DNA of 64,000 nt, taken from positions 1-64,000 of the forward strand of contig JAXCGZ010019183.1 of assembly GCA_037179515.1 (NCBI GenBank). The letters run 5' to 3'. Position 1 is the stretch's first letter, and each line of letters starts with the position of its first letter. Below are positions 1-27,320 of this stretch, one piece after another. Origin of the DNA: Halocaridina rubra. Taxonomy: Eukaryota > Arthropoda > Malacostraca > Decapoda > Atyidae. Position numbers and translations under genes: made by a program. Under the pieces are notes generated by a model, which did not search any database, was not told where the DNA came from, and was given only the letters and a program-made list of their open reading frames with translations.

Positions 1-481
1 TTCTTATCCACCGCTTTGTGCTCGATCGCCGATCTTTTGGGTCTCGTGGTGATTACCATAGAGCTATCACGGTTCCTACGCAGTGACAACAGTAATAAGA
101 ATTTTCGTATTATGTGTCATTATTAGTACCCAATATGAGGATGGACACACGTTGCAGCTGGAGAATTATGGCTGGATGCCCTTTCTAAAGCCTCGCTGTC
201 AAGTGCTCTGTCTCCTGTGCTACTGCGGTCCCAGCACAGTGACCACAATTACAGTATTGTTTGTTCCTCTTCAACCCTCAATGATATCATACCTCTTCTG
301 GTGATTTTAGGACTGAACTGTGTGTTAGGAGTACATGGGCATATTTTTAAATGTTTGAATGATACATTTTCCTATGATATTTCATAAAGAGGAGAGTGGG
401 TGCTGTTAGCCTTCAATTTGGCTCGGCCTCAGAGGGGAGAGGGAAAATGGGTAGTAGCAAAGCATAAAACACCACTCTTTC

Positions 482-590
482 GTGTGTCACAATTAGTCCC
501 CATTCGGGTGAGGGGTGGACAAAGCCATGTTGGAGCTAGAAGATTAAGACTGGTTGCCCTTGCTAGTGACCAGCAGTGGACTCGGACCAG
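482..590 (-). mobile_element. SINE-A fragment
   Basis: Tail GTGTCACAATTAGTCCCCAT and body GGAGCTAGAAGATTAAGACTGG; head missing. Confidence 0.6.
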
Positions 591-811
591 ATATAGTCGC
601 TTCTTGGCTCTCAAATTATACCACTGAACTCCCACGGATCTCAATATGACTGGTTCCTTAGTAACACCTTTGAAATATTGTACATGCCTAAGAACAATTA
701 TCTGTCAGACTTTGGGGGAAAAATAACATCACTTCGAAAATGTTAATCACAGTATATGTAATTAGCCAAAACCGAAGGCCCATATCCAGGTTCCAATTCT
801 AAACACATTTT

Positions 812-972
812 TATGTGTCATTAAATAGTCCCCATTTGAATGGGGTATACTCAGACATACTGTAGGTAAGACTTTAAGGCTGAATACCTTTTCTAACGGG
901 CCGTAGTAGGCTCAGACCTGCATTAATTGCTTCCCGACTTGCATGCTCTTCCACTGAGCTACCACTGCGATT
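812..972 (-). mobile_element. SINE-A copy
   Basis: Full length in outline: tail TATGTGTCATTAAATAGTCC, head CACTGAGCTACCACTGCG. Confidence 0.72.
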
Positions 973-1003
973 CAGCAGAATGGTATGTGCAGCACATTAT
1001 ATA

Positions 1004-1650
<647 letters not shown>

Positions 1651-1686
1651 TATTTTTTTTTTATTTTTTTTTTTTATTTATTTTTT

Positions 1687-1837
1687 TTTTTTTACCCCGA
1701 CCGGGACTCGAACCTAGGACTTATAATTACTAAGTCAAGGCGCTACCAACTACACACCACAGAAGGTAGTGTAGTTGGTAGCGCCTTGACTTAGTAATTA
1801 TAAGTCCTAGGTTCGAGTCCCGGTCGGGGTAAAAAAA
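1687..1837. repeat. 69-bp-arm perfect palindrome built from a tRNA-like SINE (SINE-D)
   Basis: Arms 1687-1755 and 1769-1837 are exact reverse complements with a 13-nt spacer. Each arm holds GTAGCGCCTTGACTTAGTAA and GGTTCGAGTCCCGGTCGGGG (B-box-like). Both outer sides run into TA arrays. Confidence 0.95.
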
Positions 1838-1875
1838 TTATTCATGTTTTCACATATGTAATGTGCTTGCTTGGT

Positions 1876-1929
<54 letters not shown>

Positions 1930-1939
1930 TATATATATC
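1769..1939 (+). mobile_element. SINE-D copy with TA tail (right arm of the palindrome)
   Basis: The tRNA-like head is followed by ATTCATGTTTTCACATATGT and AATGTGCTTG, then (TA)n. The same order is seen at 37.19 kb. Confidence 0.75.
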
Positions 1940-2329
1940 TTTCGAATTTGCCTTGGTGACCTTTTGTACAAGTAGCTTGTATTATCTTTTATCATAAATA
2001 GCTTCTCTTCCTAACTTCTGGAGTTCTTGAAGATCATTTTTATACTAAAAAGAATTTAAAGACTATTTTCCTGTAGATTTTAGTTTTATTATACATCTCA
2101 GTTTATATGTGGCACTTCCACTGAAAAATATTGACTGCCTTTATTCACAAGACTGTATAGCAGGCCATCTTTAGAATAAATTACAACAACAGTTAAAAAC
2201 TCAAGTCAAAGGAGAAGATAAAACAGCTGGGTAAATCAAGTCTCATTGTTTTTGTCTTTTGATGACATTTCATTATTCCCTTTGCTTTTGTTCTTTGGCA
2301 GAAATAAGATGTCACCCTCCAGTAGGAAT

Positions 2330-2720
2330 GTTTTAGTCACCTTCAACAACTGCGCATGTTGTTGCCATTCCATCCAGTCACTCAACAACAACACAGTTAC
2401 ATGCACAACCTCATGACATCCATCTTTCCGAATCCTGCCTTCCCTGTGAAGTCACAGTCCACCTGGCCAGACTGCTATATGGGCACCACCCAGACCTTTT
2501 GAGCTATCAGAAGAGGCCAGACTACTCTGTCAGTGAATCCTGTCCAGGATGTAACTCAACATCACATACAGTTAAACATATTATGGAAGAATTTACACCA
2601 CTTACACCAACAACACGATATACACTTTCTAAAAGCTCTGTGGGAAAGCCCAGGATCACCTGTGGCATTCCTTAGGGACTTAGGCTGTTTAGCCAGACAA
2701 CCTAAGCAAAGTCAACAACA
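2330..2720 (+). pseudogene. fossil C-terminus of a Jockey/R1-like non-LTR retrotransposon
   Basis: In one frame 2450-2580 reads VTVHLARLLYGHHPDLLSY then SCPGCNSTSHTVKHIME, the LARLRTGHxP...CxxC...TxxH zinc-knuckle end typical of such polyproteins. A second segment, KALWESPGSPVAFLRDLGCL-like, follows in another frame. Not the same family as the LINE at 48-51 kb. Confidence 0.6.
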
Positions 2721-2999
2721 ACAGCCACCTATGTTGTTGCTCATCACTTTAAGGATATCAAAGGGGTCCTCCACCTTAGCTGCAATAACAAACATGTTGA
2801 CTGATACAAGTCATAGGATGCAGCAGGAAAAAAATATCAGTACCTTAGAAAAGTTCTACTTAAATTTTTGTATATTAAGGAAAGGTTTAAAAAACAATAA
2901 AATGTTGAAAAAATATATATTACTCTGATATCAACCACATGATTTTCAAAGCAGCTGCGAAAGTAAACACACTATCAGTCTGCCTTAAATAAACAATTG

Positions 3000-3290
3000 C
3001 TACAATGTTATCATTACATTGCTGGCTGTAGGTAACACTCTCTGTAGTTCCCATGTTCAGTTCCTCGTTATTTATTTTGCTCTTGTTTGCACCTTATTCA
3101 CTGGGCAAATAAGGAGACATACTTTTTCCTCATAAATAAGCAGATTCTACAATGTTTCCATTACATTACTGTCCTCAGGTAATGCTTTCTCTAGCTCTTT
3201 CATGTTCACTTCCTCGATATTTATTTTGCTTTTACTTTTATCATCTTGATCACGGGGCAGATGAGGATTTTTACCTTTTCCTCTATGACC
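3000..3290 (-). repeat. tandem duplication of the ZNF511 C-terminal coding end
   Basis: The stretch 3000-3140 is a diverged copy of 3150-3290, period about 148 bp. Both copies contain GCAAAATAAATA followed by CGAGGAA, a TGAACATG block, and the end TAATG...AACATTGTAG. The inner copy is the last ~45 codons of ZNF511; the outer copy is its 3' UTR. Confidence 0.7.
3071..3076 (-). promoter_or_regulatory. candidate AATAAA poly(A) signal of ZNF511
   Basis: TTTATT on the plus strand reads AATAAA on the minus strand, about 70 nt past the ZNF511 stop. It lies inside a degenerate copy of the gene's own 3' coding end. Confidence 0.4.
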
Positions 3291-6200
3291 TCTATTTTTG
3301 TGGCCTCTCTGAAAACCGCGAGGTACCCCAGAACCAAATGTAAATGTCGTAGGAACAAGCTTAGGTTTCCTTAAGCTGAAAGAGCTTGAAGCTTTGGAAG
3401 CATCACACTCCAGAGATTTTTGATCTTCGCATTCCATATCTGATGGCGATGACTTCTTGATCTTTCTCCAAGATATGTCGTATCGGAAGTTGGCAGGGAA
3501 TTTGTGTACTGTCATGCAATGCTCTTTTCGTATAGCTGGATTTTCAAAAATTTCTGAACACGTCTCTAGTAAACATTTAAACTGCAACAAGAACATGATA
3601 ATGGTTAAAGACCAAGTCATTTGCATAAAGCTTCTAATATACACACACAGCTTTACTTCAATAAGTCAAGAGGGTAATGAGGATGGTAGCTGTGGGTAGG
3701 AGGAAAAGAGGAGGACCAAAGCGAAGTTGAAAGGCTTTTGTGAAAGAGGATTTAAGGGAAGAGAAAGGGCTGAGAGAAGATCAATCTCAAAACCGAGGAC
3801 TATGGAGGAGCCTTGTCTGGAACCTCAACCCCACATACTCGTAGATATGGGAATGAGAGCATTGAAGAAAGAAGAAGAGGAAAATGAAGAGTAAATTAGA
3901 CATGCAATTTTTACGATAGACCAGTTATTCATATTCATATCATTTTGACATCCTGCTAACTCAGTTCTTTTGCTATGGTTGTGGCAACCCTGCTGTCTCA
4001 GAAAGCTATGGCAACTATTTGTAAAATGATAATTAACATCTAAGGCCCTCCATAAATTATTTTAAAAACATAGAAGTTTCTTCTTGGTAAGATTAACATT
4101 TACTGCCATTAACCTTCTTTATACCAGGTGACTGCCATAGCCTAGCAATAGAATACTCAACTTGGAAGATGACAGACCCAAATTCAATCCCCTGACAGGG
4201 TGATAGATCGGGCATCCAGCCTTATTTTCCCAGCTTCAATCCATTTGTCTCCACCCCTAAATTGGGACTAATACTGACACATAAAAAACCTTACTTGAAT
4301 TCATTTTAACGAACAAGAAATATTTTTTCATAGAAAAAATTTTGATAACTAGTTATCATTCATTAAACTTCATGAAAGTTGTCACGACAAACTGCAAAAT
4401 TAAAATTAATTTCTAAAGATAGTGAGGGTTTGGTACATTTTGGCACAATTGTTTTGGTGCCAGTGTGGGCGCAAAACCCATTTTGGCGACATCCCATTTG
4501 GCAACAAAACGGCCATGCCAAAATGTTGGCACCCGTAAAGCATCACCCAGTCGTCCCATTCAGAGTTAATGATACTTCAATACCTACCATAGGTTGTTTT
4601 TCGGCCATTACTTTAAATAAAGATGAATGGATTTCATTAATATGAAGATCTAATAAATGAGACGTTGGGAAGGCCATGCCGCAAGTGACACAATTAGAGC
4701 CATGGCGGCTCCTTTGATGTGCAGCATGTTCAGCGACTGTGGCAAATGTTTCTCTACATCCTTGCGTGCTGCATCTTATTGTACCATAACTGAAACGAGA
4801 AAATCATGAGTCAAGTACTTCAGTTGTATTATGCTGTTATGTGTCACTATTAATCCCCATACTGGTTGGAGCTTTGGAATTAAGGTTGTATGCCCATGCT
4901 AATGCCATGTAGTGGGCTTGATCGCATTTCCTGAGTCGAGTGCTTTAACCACTGCACTACCGCAGTCCAAAGTCAAATACGTCAGTATTATAAAAATATA
5001 AAAGATAATACACAAATAAAACACTTCTTTTTGTTAGATAGTACTTCAAATTTCAGTAAATTAAATGAAAACCCATATTTTCATTAACACTTATTTCAGC
5101 CCGACATTAGCAAAATGTGACTATAAAATTAAATGTAATTGTTTGCAACTTTGTCACTAATACTCCCAGTTCATAAAGGGGTGGACACATTCAGGATGGA
5201 GCTGGGAATTAAGACTGGATACTCTTCCTAATGCCCCGTTGTGGGCTCAAAAAAGTGTTTGTCATTTCATAAGTCAAGCGCTCGAACCTCTGCAATACTG
5301 CAATGTGTAGTGAATGTGGATATTTGCTTACTACGTTTTTTAAAGTATTACTGTAAAGGAACTTAGAGTATCACTCAGTATCCAGATTAGGAGTCACAGT
5401 CCATATAGATAGAAAATAAAAAACTATCAATAATGCCAAATTTCTGTGCAGTGAATTTTCAAATATGCTCCGTGATAGTAACTGTGACTACACTTTGAAT
5501 ATATTGAATCCCAGTGGTGCAAGCATTTTAGTTACAGACCAAACACTGTCAGCAATGAAGTTTTCAGCAATATCAGTAAAGCATAAAATCGCTATCTCAG
5601 GTGTAACTGTGCTGACATAGAAAAACCTCTGAGATTGCTCATCAGATTATTAGAGGGGTATATACTTGTTTCCCATTTTACTGATCCCCATTGTAGGGTT
5701 GGACACAGGCTGGAGATGGGGAATTAAAGCTGGATACCTCTCTTAATGCCCCACAGTGGGCAGGAAGTCGTTTTTGTCACTTAAAAATGGAGTCCTCTAT
5801 AACTGCGCCAGAGGATCATGAAAAAAGGAACACAACTGTTTCTGATAAAGGTTTGCATGCCATGAGTGTCACAAGAGATCACTAAAAAGATATCTGTGTG
5901 ATGGGGAGAAATATATAAGTATCCAACCTCATGTTTCCTATAAAGGAGAAAACGAGTAATTTGCAATTAAGGAAATGTTAACACATAGTATGAATTAATA
6001 GACATACTTCTCATATAAAGCTCTCACACTAAATAATGAGAAAACAAGTATTTTACACATCAGTGGTAACATATAGTATGAGATAATTGACATACTTCTC
6101 ATGGAAAAGACTCATACTATAAAAAAAAAAAAAATTACAATTACACATTATTGGTAACATATACTATGAATGAATAGACATACTCTTCATGTAAGAGACT

Positions 6201-6344
6201 TTCATCATCTATATCAATGCAAGGCACTTTCTGAAGGAATTTGCACTTTTTATTTCCTTCTTCAAAGAATGGATCATTCCAGGCGTAATGTTTCACACCT
6301 AATGAAGCGATGTAACCCCAAAGATCATTCCGATGAGTATCCAT
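3147..6344 (-). CDS. ZNF511: ZNF511-like C2H2 zinc-finger protein, 3 coding exons, complete
   Basis: Coding exons on the minus strand: 6184-6344, 4588-4789, 3147-3581 (161+202+435 nt, 265 aa; the human protein is about 250 aa). Junctions are GA|GTATGT, CAG|TTATGG, ATG|GTAGGT and GCAG|TTTAAA, and all phases fit. Exon 1 carries the family's N-terminal DPFFEEG-type motif. Zinc finger 1 is C60-x4-C65...H78-x4-H83, finger 2 is C87-x2-C90...H103-x4-H108, and finger 3 is C124-x4-C129-x12-H142-x4-H147 followed by HKFPANFRYD. The C-terminal FGSGVPRGFQ block matches the FGxGxxRGF block recalled for human ZNF511. The tail is rich in K, R, G and H. The ATG was chosen because it lies just inside an exon preceded by CTTTTTCAG at 6352-6360, so an upstream non-coding exon is likely. 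A nuclear role is inferred from the zinc fingers; the molecular function of the family is poorly defined. Confidence 0.88.
4127..4287 (+). mobile_element. SINE-A copy in ZNF511 intron 2
   Basis: GGTGACTGCCATAGCCTAGC head, GGGCATCCAGCCTTATTTTC body, ACTGACACATAAAA tail. Confidence 0.72.
4835..4969 (-). mobile_element. SINE-A copy in ZNF511 intron 1
   Basis: Starts 46 bp from exon 2. GTTATGTGTCACTATTAATC tail, CTGCACTACCGCAGTCC-type head. Confidence 0.72.
5151..5302 (-). mobile_element. SINE-A copy in ZNF511 intron 1
   Basis: GTCACTAATACTCCCAGTTC, GGAGCTGGGAATTAAGACTG and AATGCCCCGTTGTGGGCTC blocks. Confidence 0.7.
5678..5814 (-). mobile_element. SINE-A copy in ZNF511 intron 1, degraded head
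   Basis: CTGATCCCCATTGTAGGGTT, GGAATTAAAGCTGGATACC and TTAATGCCCCACAGTGGGC. Confidence 0.65.
5925..6212 (-). repeat. three 88-bp tandem copies carrying the ZNF511 exon 1 splice donor
   Basis: GACATACTTCTCAT-type blocks start at 6001, 6089 and 6177, an exact 88-bp spacing. On the minus strand each copy has a CTTT/CTCTT-xCATGA-GA(A)GTATGTC segment followed by CATACTATATGTTAACA-like sequence. The copy at 6177 contains the real donor of ZNF511 exon 1 (GA|GTATGT at 6184/6183); the other two sit in the intron as potential decoys. Confidence 0.75.
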
Positions 6345-6636
6345 GTTCAATCTGAAAAAGATACATAACATGAATTATGTTATTATTTTATTACATACAT
6401 TCATATAATAGCAGCACTGGGCCTTTTAAGGGGGTGGATGAGTCAAAGCACACATTTACCATAGGCTAATATACATCAACCACACCTTTCAGCTCTTTGG
6501 AGATAAAGGGCTTCCATAGTTACCCCGTGCCACTCTGCTTGGGTCATCCACAGGTTACATGGGAAATGCAACTTTTACATATTAGTTCCCAGTGAAAATT
6601 AATCATACTAATGTCCACTACAAGTAACATCTTCAA

Positions 6637-6815
6637 GGGACCGCTGTAACGCAGTGCAAAAGCACTCAACTCAGGATGTGACATACCCATGTTCGAGCAG
6701 ACTGTGGGATGTTAGGAAGGGCATACAGCCTTAATTCTCCAGGTACACCGTGTCATTGAGTGTGCGTCTGCCCTCATTCAAATGGAGAGTAAAAGTAACA
6801 CATAAAATGGCAAAC
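6637..6815 (+). mobile_element. SINE-A copy
   Basis: GGGACCGCTGTAACGCAGTG head through AACACATAAAATGGCAAAC tail. Confidence 0.75.
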
Positions 6816-7289
6816 AGGGACACCTTCTATAGCTTATTCAGCTATTGAAAATAGTAACCCCAAGGTACTCAAGAGTTATTCATATTTACAAGACAAGTCA
6901 CCTATCCCAACAATGTACGGGGATATTTAATATTGTTTGGGGGTTCTGGAGGTTATTCATCAATACAATATCCTCTTGTTCTTAATTAATTTTAGAATTT
7001 TGTATATCTTTTCTGTCTTCCTCATATAGTAGAGTAAGGCCCTTGTAATTATTGTCCCTCACAGGCTTCTTGATATTAAGCATATTATAAACCCTCACCA
7101 TCTTAGCTTTCACAAGTTTGTAAATGTTTACTTTCACACCCCAAACTAGTTGAGGATACATTTAAATAAATCTAAAACTAATTTAATTTAAAAATTTTCT
7201 TTACTTTACTGAGAGGAGATTGAACAAACCTAACAAACCTATTCTAATATAATGAATTTCATGAAATAAAAAAAGTCTTTAACTGGGGT

Positions 7290-7990
7290 TGTGAAAGCAA
7301 ACATTTGCCATACGGTTTTCCGGACAATTTAAGGTTAAAATTCGATTTATGCATCCCTTCTATTTATGGACCAACTATCTATTTCTGATAAATTTTGATG
7401 TGGTTTGAATATATCTAATAATTGTATTTGTCAGAAAATGTCGGTATTATTTTACTTACGGGGATTAATGGAATGTAGGTGAGGTTAGATTGGCACACAA
7501 AAAAAAAAAAAAATCTACCCTTATAATTCCTTCTTCGCAAAATTTACCGAAATCTCTATATTTTGTGTTGGGACCGTTCCACATTTACCTAAATTCCGAT
7601 CCACCAATATCGAATTTAGGTAAAATTGGTACAGGTAAAAATGGCACAAGTGAAAAAATAGGAAAAAAATGGCAACTACAATAAGTTTATTTAAATTATA
7701 TCAACTTAAAAATCGTATATGATCATTGTTCAGACATGAGAACACAGTTTTAAATCAACCCTTCGACCACAGTGAACATACTCTTATAATTTGCCATTTT
7801 TACCTATTTTTTCACATGTGGCATTATTACCGTTCATCAGTAGGCGACAGTAGATATTTAAGTAACCTAATCTAACCAACTAACCTAACCTAACTCAAAT
7901 TTGAAGCCTTACATACTTTAATTGGGTAAATTTGGGTGTTTATAGAGCAGCGTGGCACATTTTAAGAAGGGGTGAGAACCCTAATTTCTC
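7290..7990. repeat. dispersed repeat, copy 1
   Basis: Shares several blocks in order with 26990-27320: TTTATGCA(T/C)CC, TTTCTGAT, CTAACTCAAATTTGAAGCCT and AATTTGGGTGTTTAT. Includes CTAACCTAACCTAACTC. Confidence 0.65.
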
Positions 7991-8356
7991 GGGTAGAGGC
8001 TATGCAAAGGTTGCAGAACACAAATCTTAACCAGAATTCATAATATCTTTAACTCATATATTTCCATTTTCATTAAGCTTTCTTCTATTTGCCAATTTGA
8101 TTTTAAATAGATTTAAAAAAAAAATTTGGGAATGTTTGGGCAATTTTACTCTTTATTTTTTATACTGTATCCGACCCTCAGTCTTAGATTTTGTGATATT
8201 AAATATTAGTTATCGCCTTCCTTAATGAAGGGAAGTAAGTTTCCTATTAATAAATAAATATTAGAAATAATTTGTTAAATATAAGCTTACTAGATCACCA
8301 ACAGCAAATGTAAACAATGATTAGTTGGAGAAGAGCCTTTGTTACGGATCTCCATT

Positions 8357-9385
<1,029 letters not shown>

Positions 9386-9394
9386 CAAGAAGGC

Positions 9395-9800
9395 AGTTTA
9401 TGGTGTCACTTCTACATGAATTTTGGAGTCAAGTATATGGGGTGACATTTTAGCTTAAATCGGCGTTAAGAATAGGATACCGCCCATTCTTAAATCGGTG
9501 TTTAAAGTAAGGGTGAATTGCTTGCACATATCAAGTGTCATTTTGACTTAAATTAGTATTCACTGCTCAGGGTGTTATTTCTGTTTAAATCAATTTCAGT
9601 CATATAATGTGACTTTTTTCACATATCAGTTTGCAATAACTTATGACATCTTTTATTTATTTTCAACAAGTTTTCAGTGTATGGTGTGTCAGTTTTACAT
9701 ATGGACACTTGCATAAGTGTTCAAATATTAATGTCAGTTTTTTCATTAGTGTTCAAAATATGGGATGTACTATGTACTTTTAAGTCATTGGTATCTAATG
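9395..9800. repeat. possible old degenerate repeat
   Basis: GGTGTCA/GGTGACATTTT...CTTAAATC motifs recur about every 60-70 bp, too diverged to be sure. Confidence 0.35.
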
Positions 9801-10172
9801 GGAGTTGCAATGGCTCAGTAGTAGAGTGCACAAGTCAAGAATTGACTAAGGATTATTCTTTCCCACCGCAAGACATTACATTACACCGAAGTGCATACAA
9901 ACAAACAAACAAACCTTTATTTCCATTATACAATGGGTATTCATCAGCCGGGGCAAGCCCCAATCCCCCATGTGGGGCCCAACCCAGCAGTAACCTGCCA
10001 GTAAACAGCTTAAACTCTCGGTCTTGGACGGGAACCGATCTCTCGACCTTGTGAGCGCGAAGCCAGCGCGTTACCACTGTACTAGCCAGAGGCTAGTACA
10101 GCCTTAATCCTCCAGCTCTAACATGTCTGTGTTTGCCCCCATTCAAATGGGAATTAATTGACACTTAAAACA
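9799..10172 (+). mobile_element. SINE-A copy interrupted by SINE-C
   Basis: Head GGGAGTTGCAATGGCTCAGT (9799-9865), body and tail CAGCCTTAATCCTCCAGCTC to TTGACACTTAAAAC (10094-10172). The insert is 9880-10093. Confidence 0.68.
9880..10093 (-). mobile_element. SINE-C inserted inside a SINE-A, downstream of U2AF2
   Basis: The minus strand reads GGCTAGTACAGTGGTAACGC, GGTCGAGAGATCGGTTCCCG, GTTTAAGCTGTTTACTGGCA, and ends in ATGGAAATAAAGG plus (TTTG)n. SINE-A halves lie at 9799-9865 and 10094-10172. Confidence 0.72.
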
Positions 10173-10310
10173 GTTCTTAGTTATCATGAGAGAAAGAGGG
10201 CGATTGGTATAAAAACTACTATCTTGAGAGTGACCTTGGGGGGATACCTCAGAGAAGGGGACAATGCTACCAAATGGGAGGAATAATTATACACGTCTAT
10301 CCACATGACT

Positions 10311-10316
10311 TTTATT
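10311..10316 (-). promoter_or_regulatory. candidate AATAAA poly(A) signal of U2AF2
   Basis: TTTATT on the plus strand gives AATAAA on the minus strand about 300 nt after the U2AF2 stop, in the context CTGAATAAAAG. Confidence 0.35.
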
Positions 10317-10619
10317 CAGCGGGTAAATTAAGTTCATTTAAAAGTACTGCCGTAGACACAAAATAGTGAAAACATATACCATTACATTTTTTTTTTCATT
10401 TAAGCTACCACATTTCTAATATTCAGGCTTGATATTGTGTTCCAGCCTATAATTATTTCAAAAAAACAAAATTAATACATAAATATAAAAAATAAAAGCA
10501 CAATTTTCACTACATATGAAATATCATTTGACAACCTCAAGAATATTATTCTACCAATCTGGGATGAGTGGAATTTCAGCACTAAATTACTAATAATTAA
10601 GGATGACTGTTGCCTAAAA

Positions 10620-24889
<14,270 letters not shown>

Positions 24890-24990
24890 ATTCACGACTT
24901 ATGTTCCTTTGGGTAGTCTCAAACGACTGTAATATCTGTTTTTCGGTAACAGATCCTACACCACTTCGGCTTTACTCTGCCGTGTAATCC

Positions 24991-25020
24991 AACATGGCGT
25001 TGCTACTTGCCATCATGGCG
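24991..25020 (-). promoter_or_regulatory. two YY1-like CGCCAT motifs and a short uORF upstream of U2AF2
   Basis: On the minus strand CGCCATGATGG and CGCCATGTTGG occur about 100-130 nt upstream of the U2AF2 ATG. The second contains an ATG (24993-24995) opening a 7-codon frame that ends in TAA before the main start. Such motifs are common near transcription starts of housekeeping genes; whether they are within the mRNA cannot be seen. Confidence 0.35.
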
Positions 25021-25049
25021 GAGTAAGGGGGGGGTGGATTTATATATTA

Positions 25050-25400
25050 AGTTGCATGTTTTGTATTTAATCTAATTAAATATTAAGTAAATATTGAGTG
25101 GTCTGGCTGGAAATTAGTTTAATTACAGATTAAGTAAATTTTGAGTGGCGTGGTTTGAACTTAAAAACAAAGTACAATTAGGTATATTAATTAGTTGCGT
25201 TCTTTGCACTTAAGCTTTAATAGAATATTAAGTAAAAATTAAATAGCACAGTTTGAAGGCCAAAAAAAAAAAAAAAAGCTTTGGCTAAATATTTAGAATA
25301 ATTTGAGTTGCGAGGTTTGAACTTAGAAACGAAATTTAATTAATTTTTAAGTAAACTAAGTTGTATCGTTTGAACTTTGAAGTAAACTTTAATTAAATAT
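25050..25400. repeat. degenerate AT-rich tandem repeat upstream of U2AF2
   Basis: About five units of 65-75 bp built on TTAAGTAAATTTTGAGTGGC and GTGGTTTGAACTTA. Confidence 0.6.
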
Positions 25401-26097
25401 AACACAGTGATATCCTTCCTTTAATTGAAAATTAAATAATGAAAGTGATAATTTCAAAAAGCTTTCGATAATATTTAATCATTAACAATTGGGACCTAAC
25501 TTTACACAATGTATTGAATCATACAGAGAATTTAATGATAACCTTAGTAACTTTAACCTATGAATTTGGACCTGTATAACTTCCAGGTCCTAATTCTTCA
25601 TGAATTCCATCGTTTATACATTTTATGATACTGTTGAGGAAGTAGTTTGATCATTTGTGACTTAATCGAATTGAATAGTTGAAGAATTTATTCAAGTTCA
25701 GGTATTCTAGATTGTTAAGTGACTTTGACATCTATTCACAAATATTTATATGAATATTCTTAAGACATCCCGTATTGCATTATACCAGTTAATAATTAAA
25801 GATACGTTTTTATTTCCACTTTGGAGGCTTTCCTTTATAATTTACATATAAATAAATTAGCTTAACAGCTTCGTAATATACGATGTGTATATTAAAGCTT
25901 TTTGTTTTAATCATTGTGGTTGTCATTAAAATTAATGACAAGTTTTACACATATTCTACCGTAAGTGAGAATTAAAGCATGGTGAAATGGGAAATGAAAC
26001 TACGTTGCTGCGCTACTACTTAAAGCTGCAATTGCTACCACTTGAAACTATGTTGCCACTACCACTTGAAGCTATATTACTGCTACCTCTTCAAGCA

Positions 26098-26450
<353 letters not shown>

Positions 26451-26989
26451 GCTTGGACGGGCTATGAACATTATTACCAATGTATTGTCATTAGTAGTTT
26501 ACGTACAGACTTTTTTAAAAACTATTTAAATACATTTTCCCTTATTAAAAGCATGATTAAGGTATTAAATATATATTTTATTAATACAATTCGAGAATTT
26601 ATGATATAAAATTCTGTAAATATAAGAAAAGTATGGCTATATATAGCCTTAGTATTTAATAGTTTCATATACAATGATGTTGGCAACACTGAAATCTAAA
26701 TACAAAACAAAACAAAGTTTAGCTGTCTGACAGGACCAAGTCTCCACGTAAGTTATTTTAAGTATTTACAAAAATTATGTAAATGTCATTTTCTGATTTA
26801 TAGACAGGCGTCTACATAGGTATTTTAATGCACGAGAAATGTAATTTTTTATGTTTTTTACGATGTCAAGACTAGAGTTGTGCACCTAAGTGGTCTCGAG
26901 TTCAATTTTTATGAACGAATTAGTACCACTGCCGAGTCCACTTTGCTGATTCCCACTTTGCCGATTCCCACTTTGCCTAACCTAACCCC

Positions 26990-27320
26990 AAGTTCAACAA
27001 ACCATAGTGTTAAGATTCGTTTTATGCACCCTTCCTATTTTTGAACGAAGCATATTTTTTTCTGATGTGTCGATATGATTTGAATTATGAATATTTTTCT
27101 CATTAAATCACTAGTTTTTGTGTTAGGGCTGAAGTTGGTCAGCGGTGGGCAGTAGAATGACCTAATCAAACTAACGTTACTTTATCAAACTAGCCACATC
27201 TAACTCAAATTTGAAGCCTTAATATACCTTAAGAAGGGGAATTTGGGTGTTTATGCAGCACCGTTGCACATGTCATAAAGTGGTGGCAACACTGATTTTA
27301 CGTGTAGGCAATGGATTGGT
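26990..27320. repeat. dispersed repeat, copy 2
   Basis: Shorter copy of the unit at 7290-7990, between U2AF2 and CUTA. Confidence 0.65.

Larger units (their letters stand above)
1..1003. other. no gene seen
   Basis: Apart from two SINE-A pieces I see no coding exon, RNA gene or ordered repeat here. Confidence 0.5.

Noticed and set aside
3582..3644. Hydrophobic N-terminal extension (MYIRSF...) of the ZNF511 last exon
   Set aside because: It is intron sequence upstream of the GCAG acceptor at 3582-3585; the phase from exon 2 joins at 3581.
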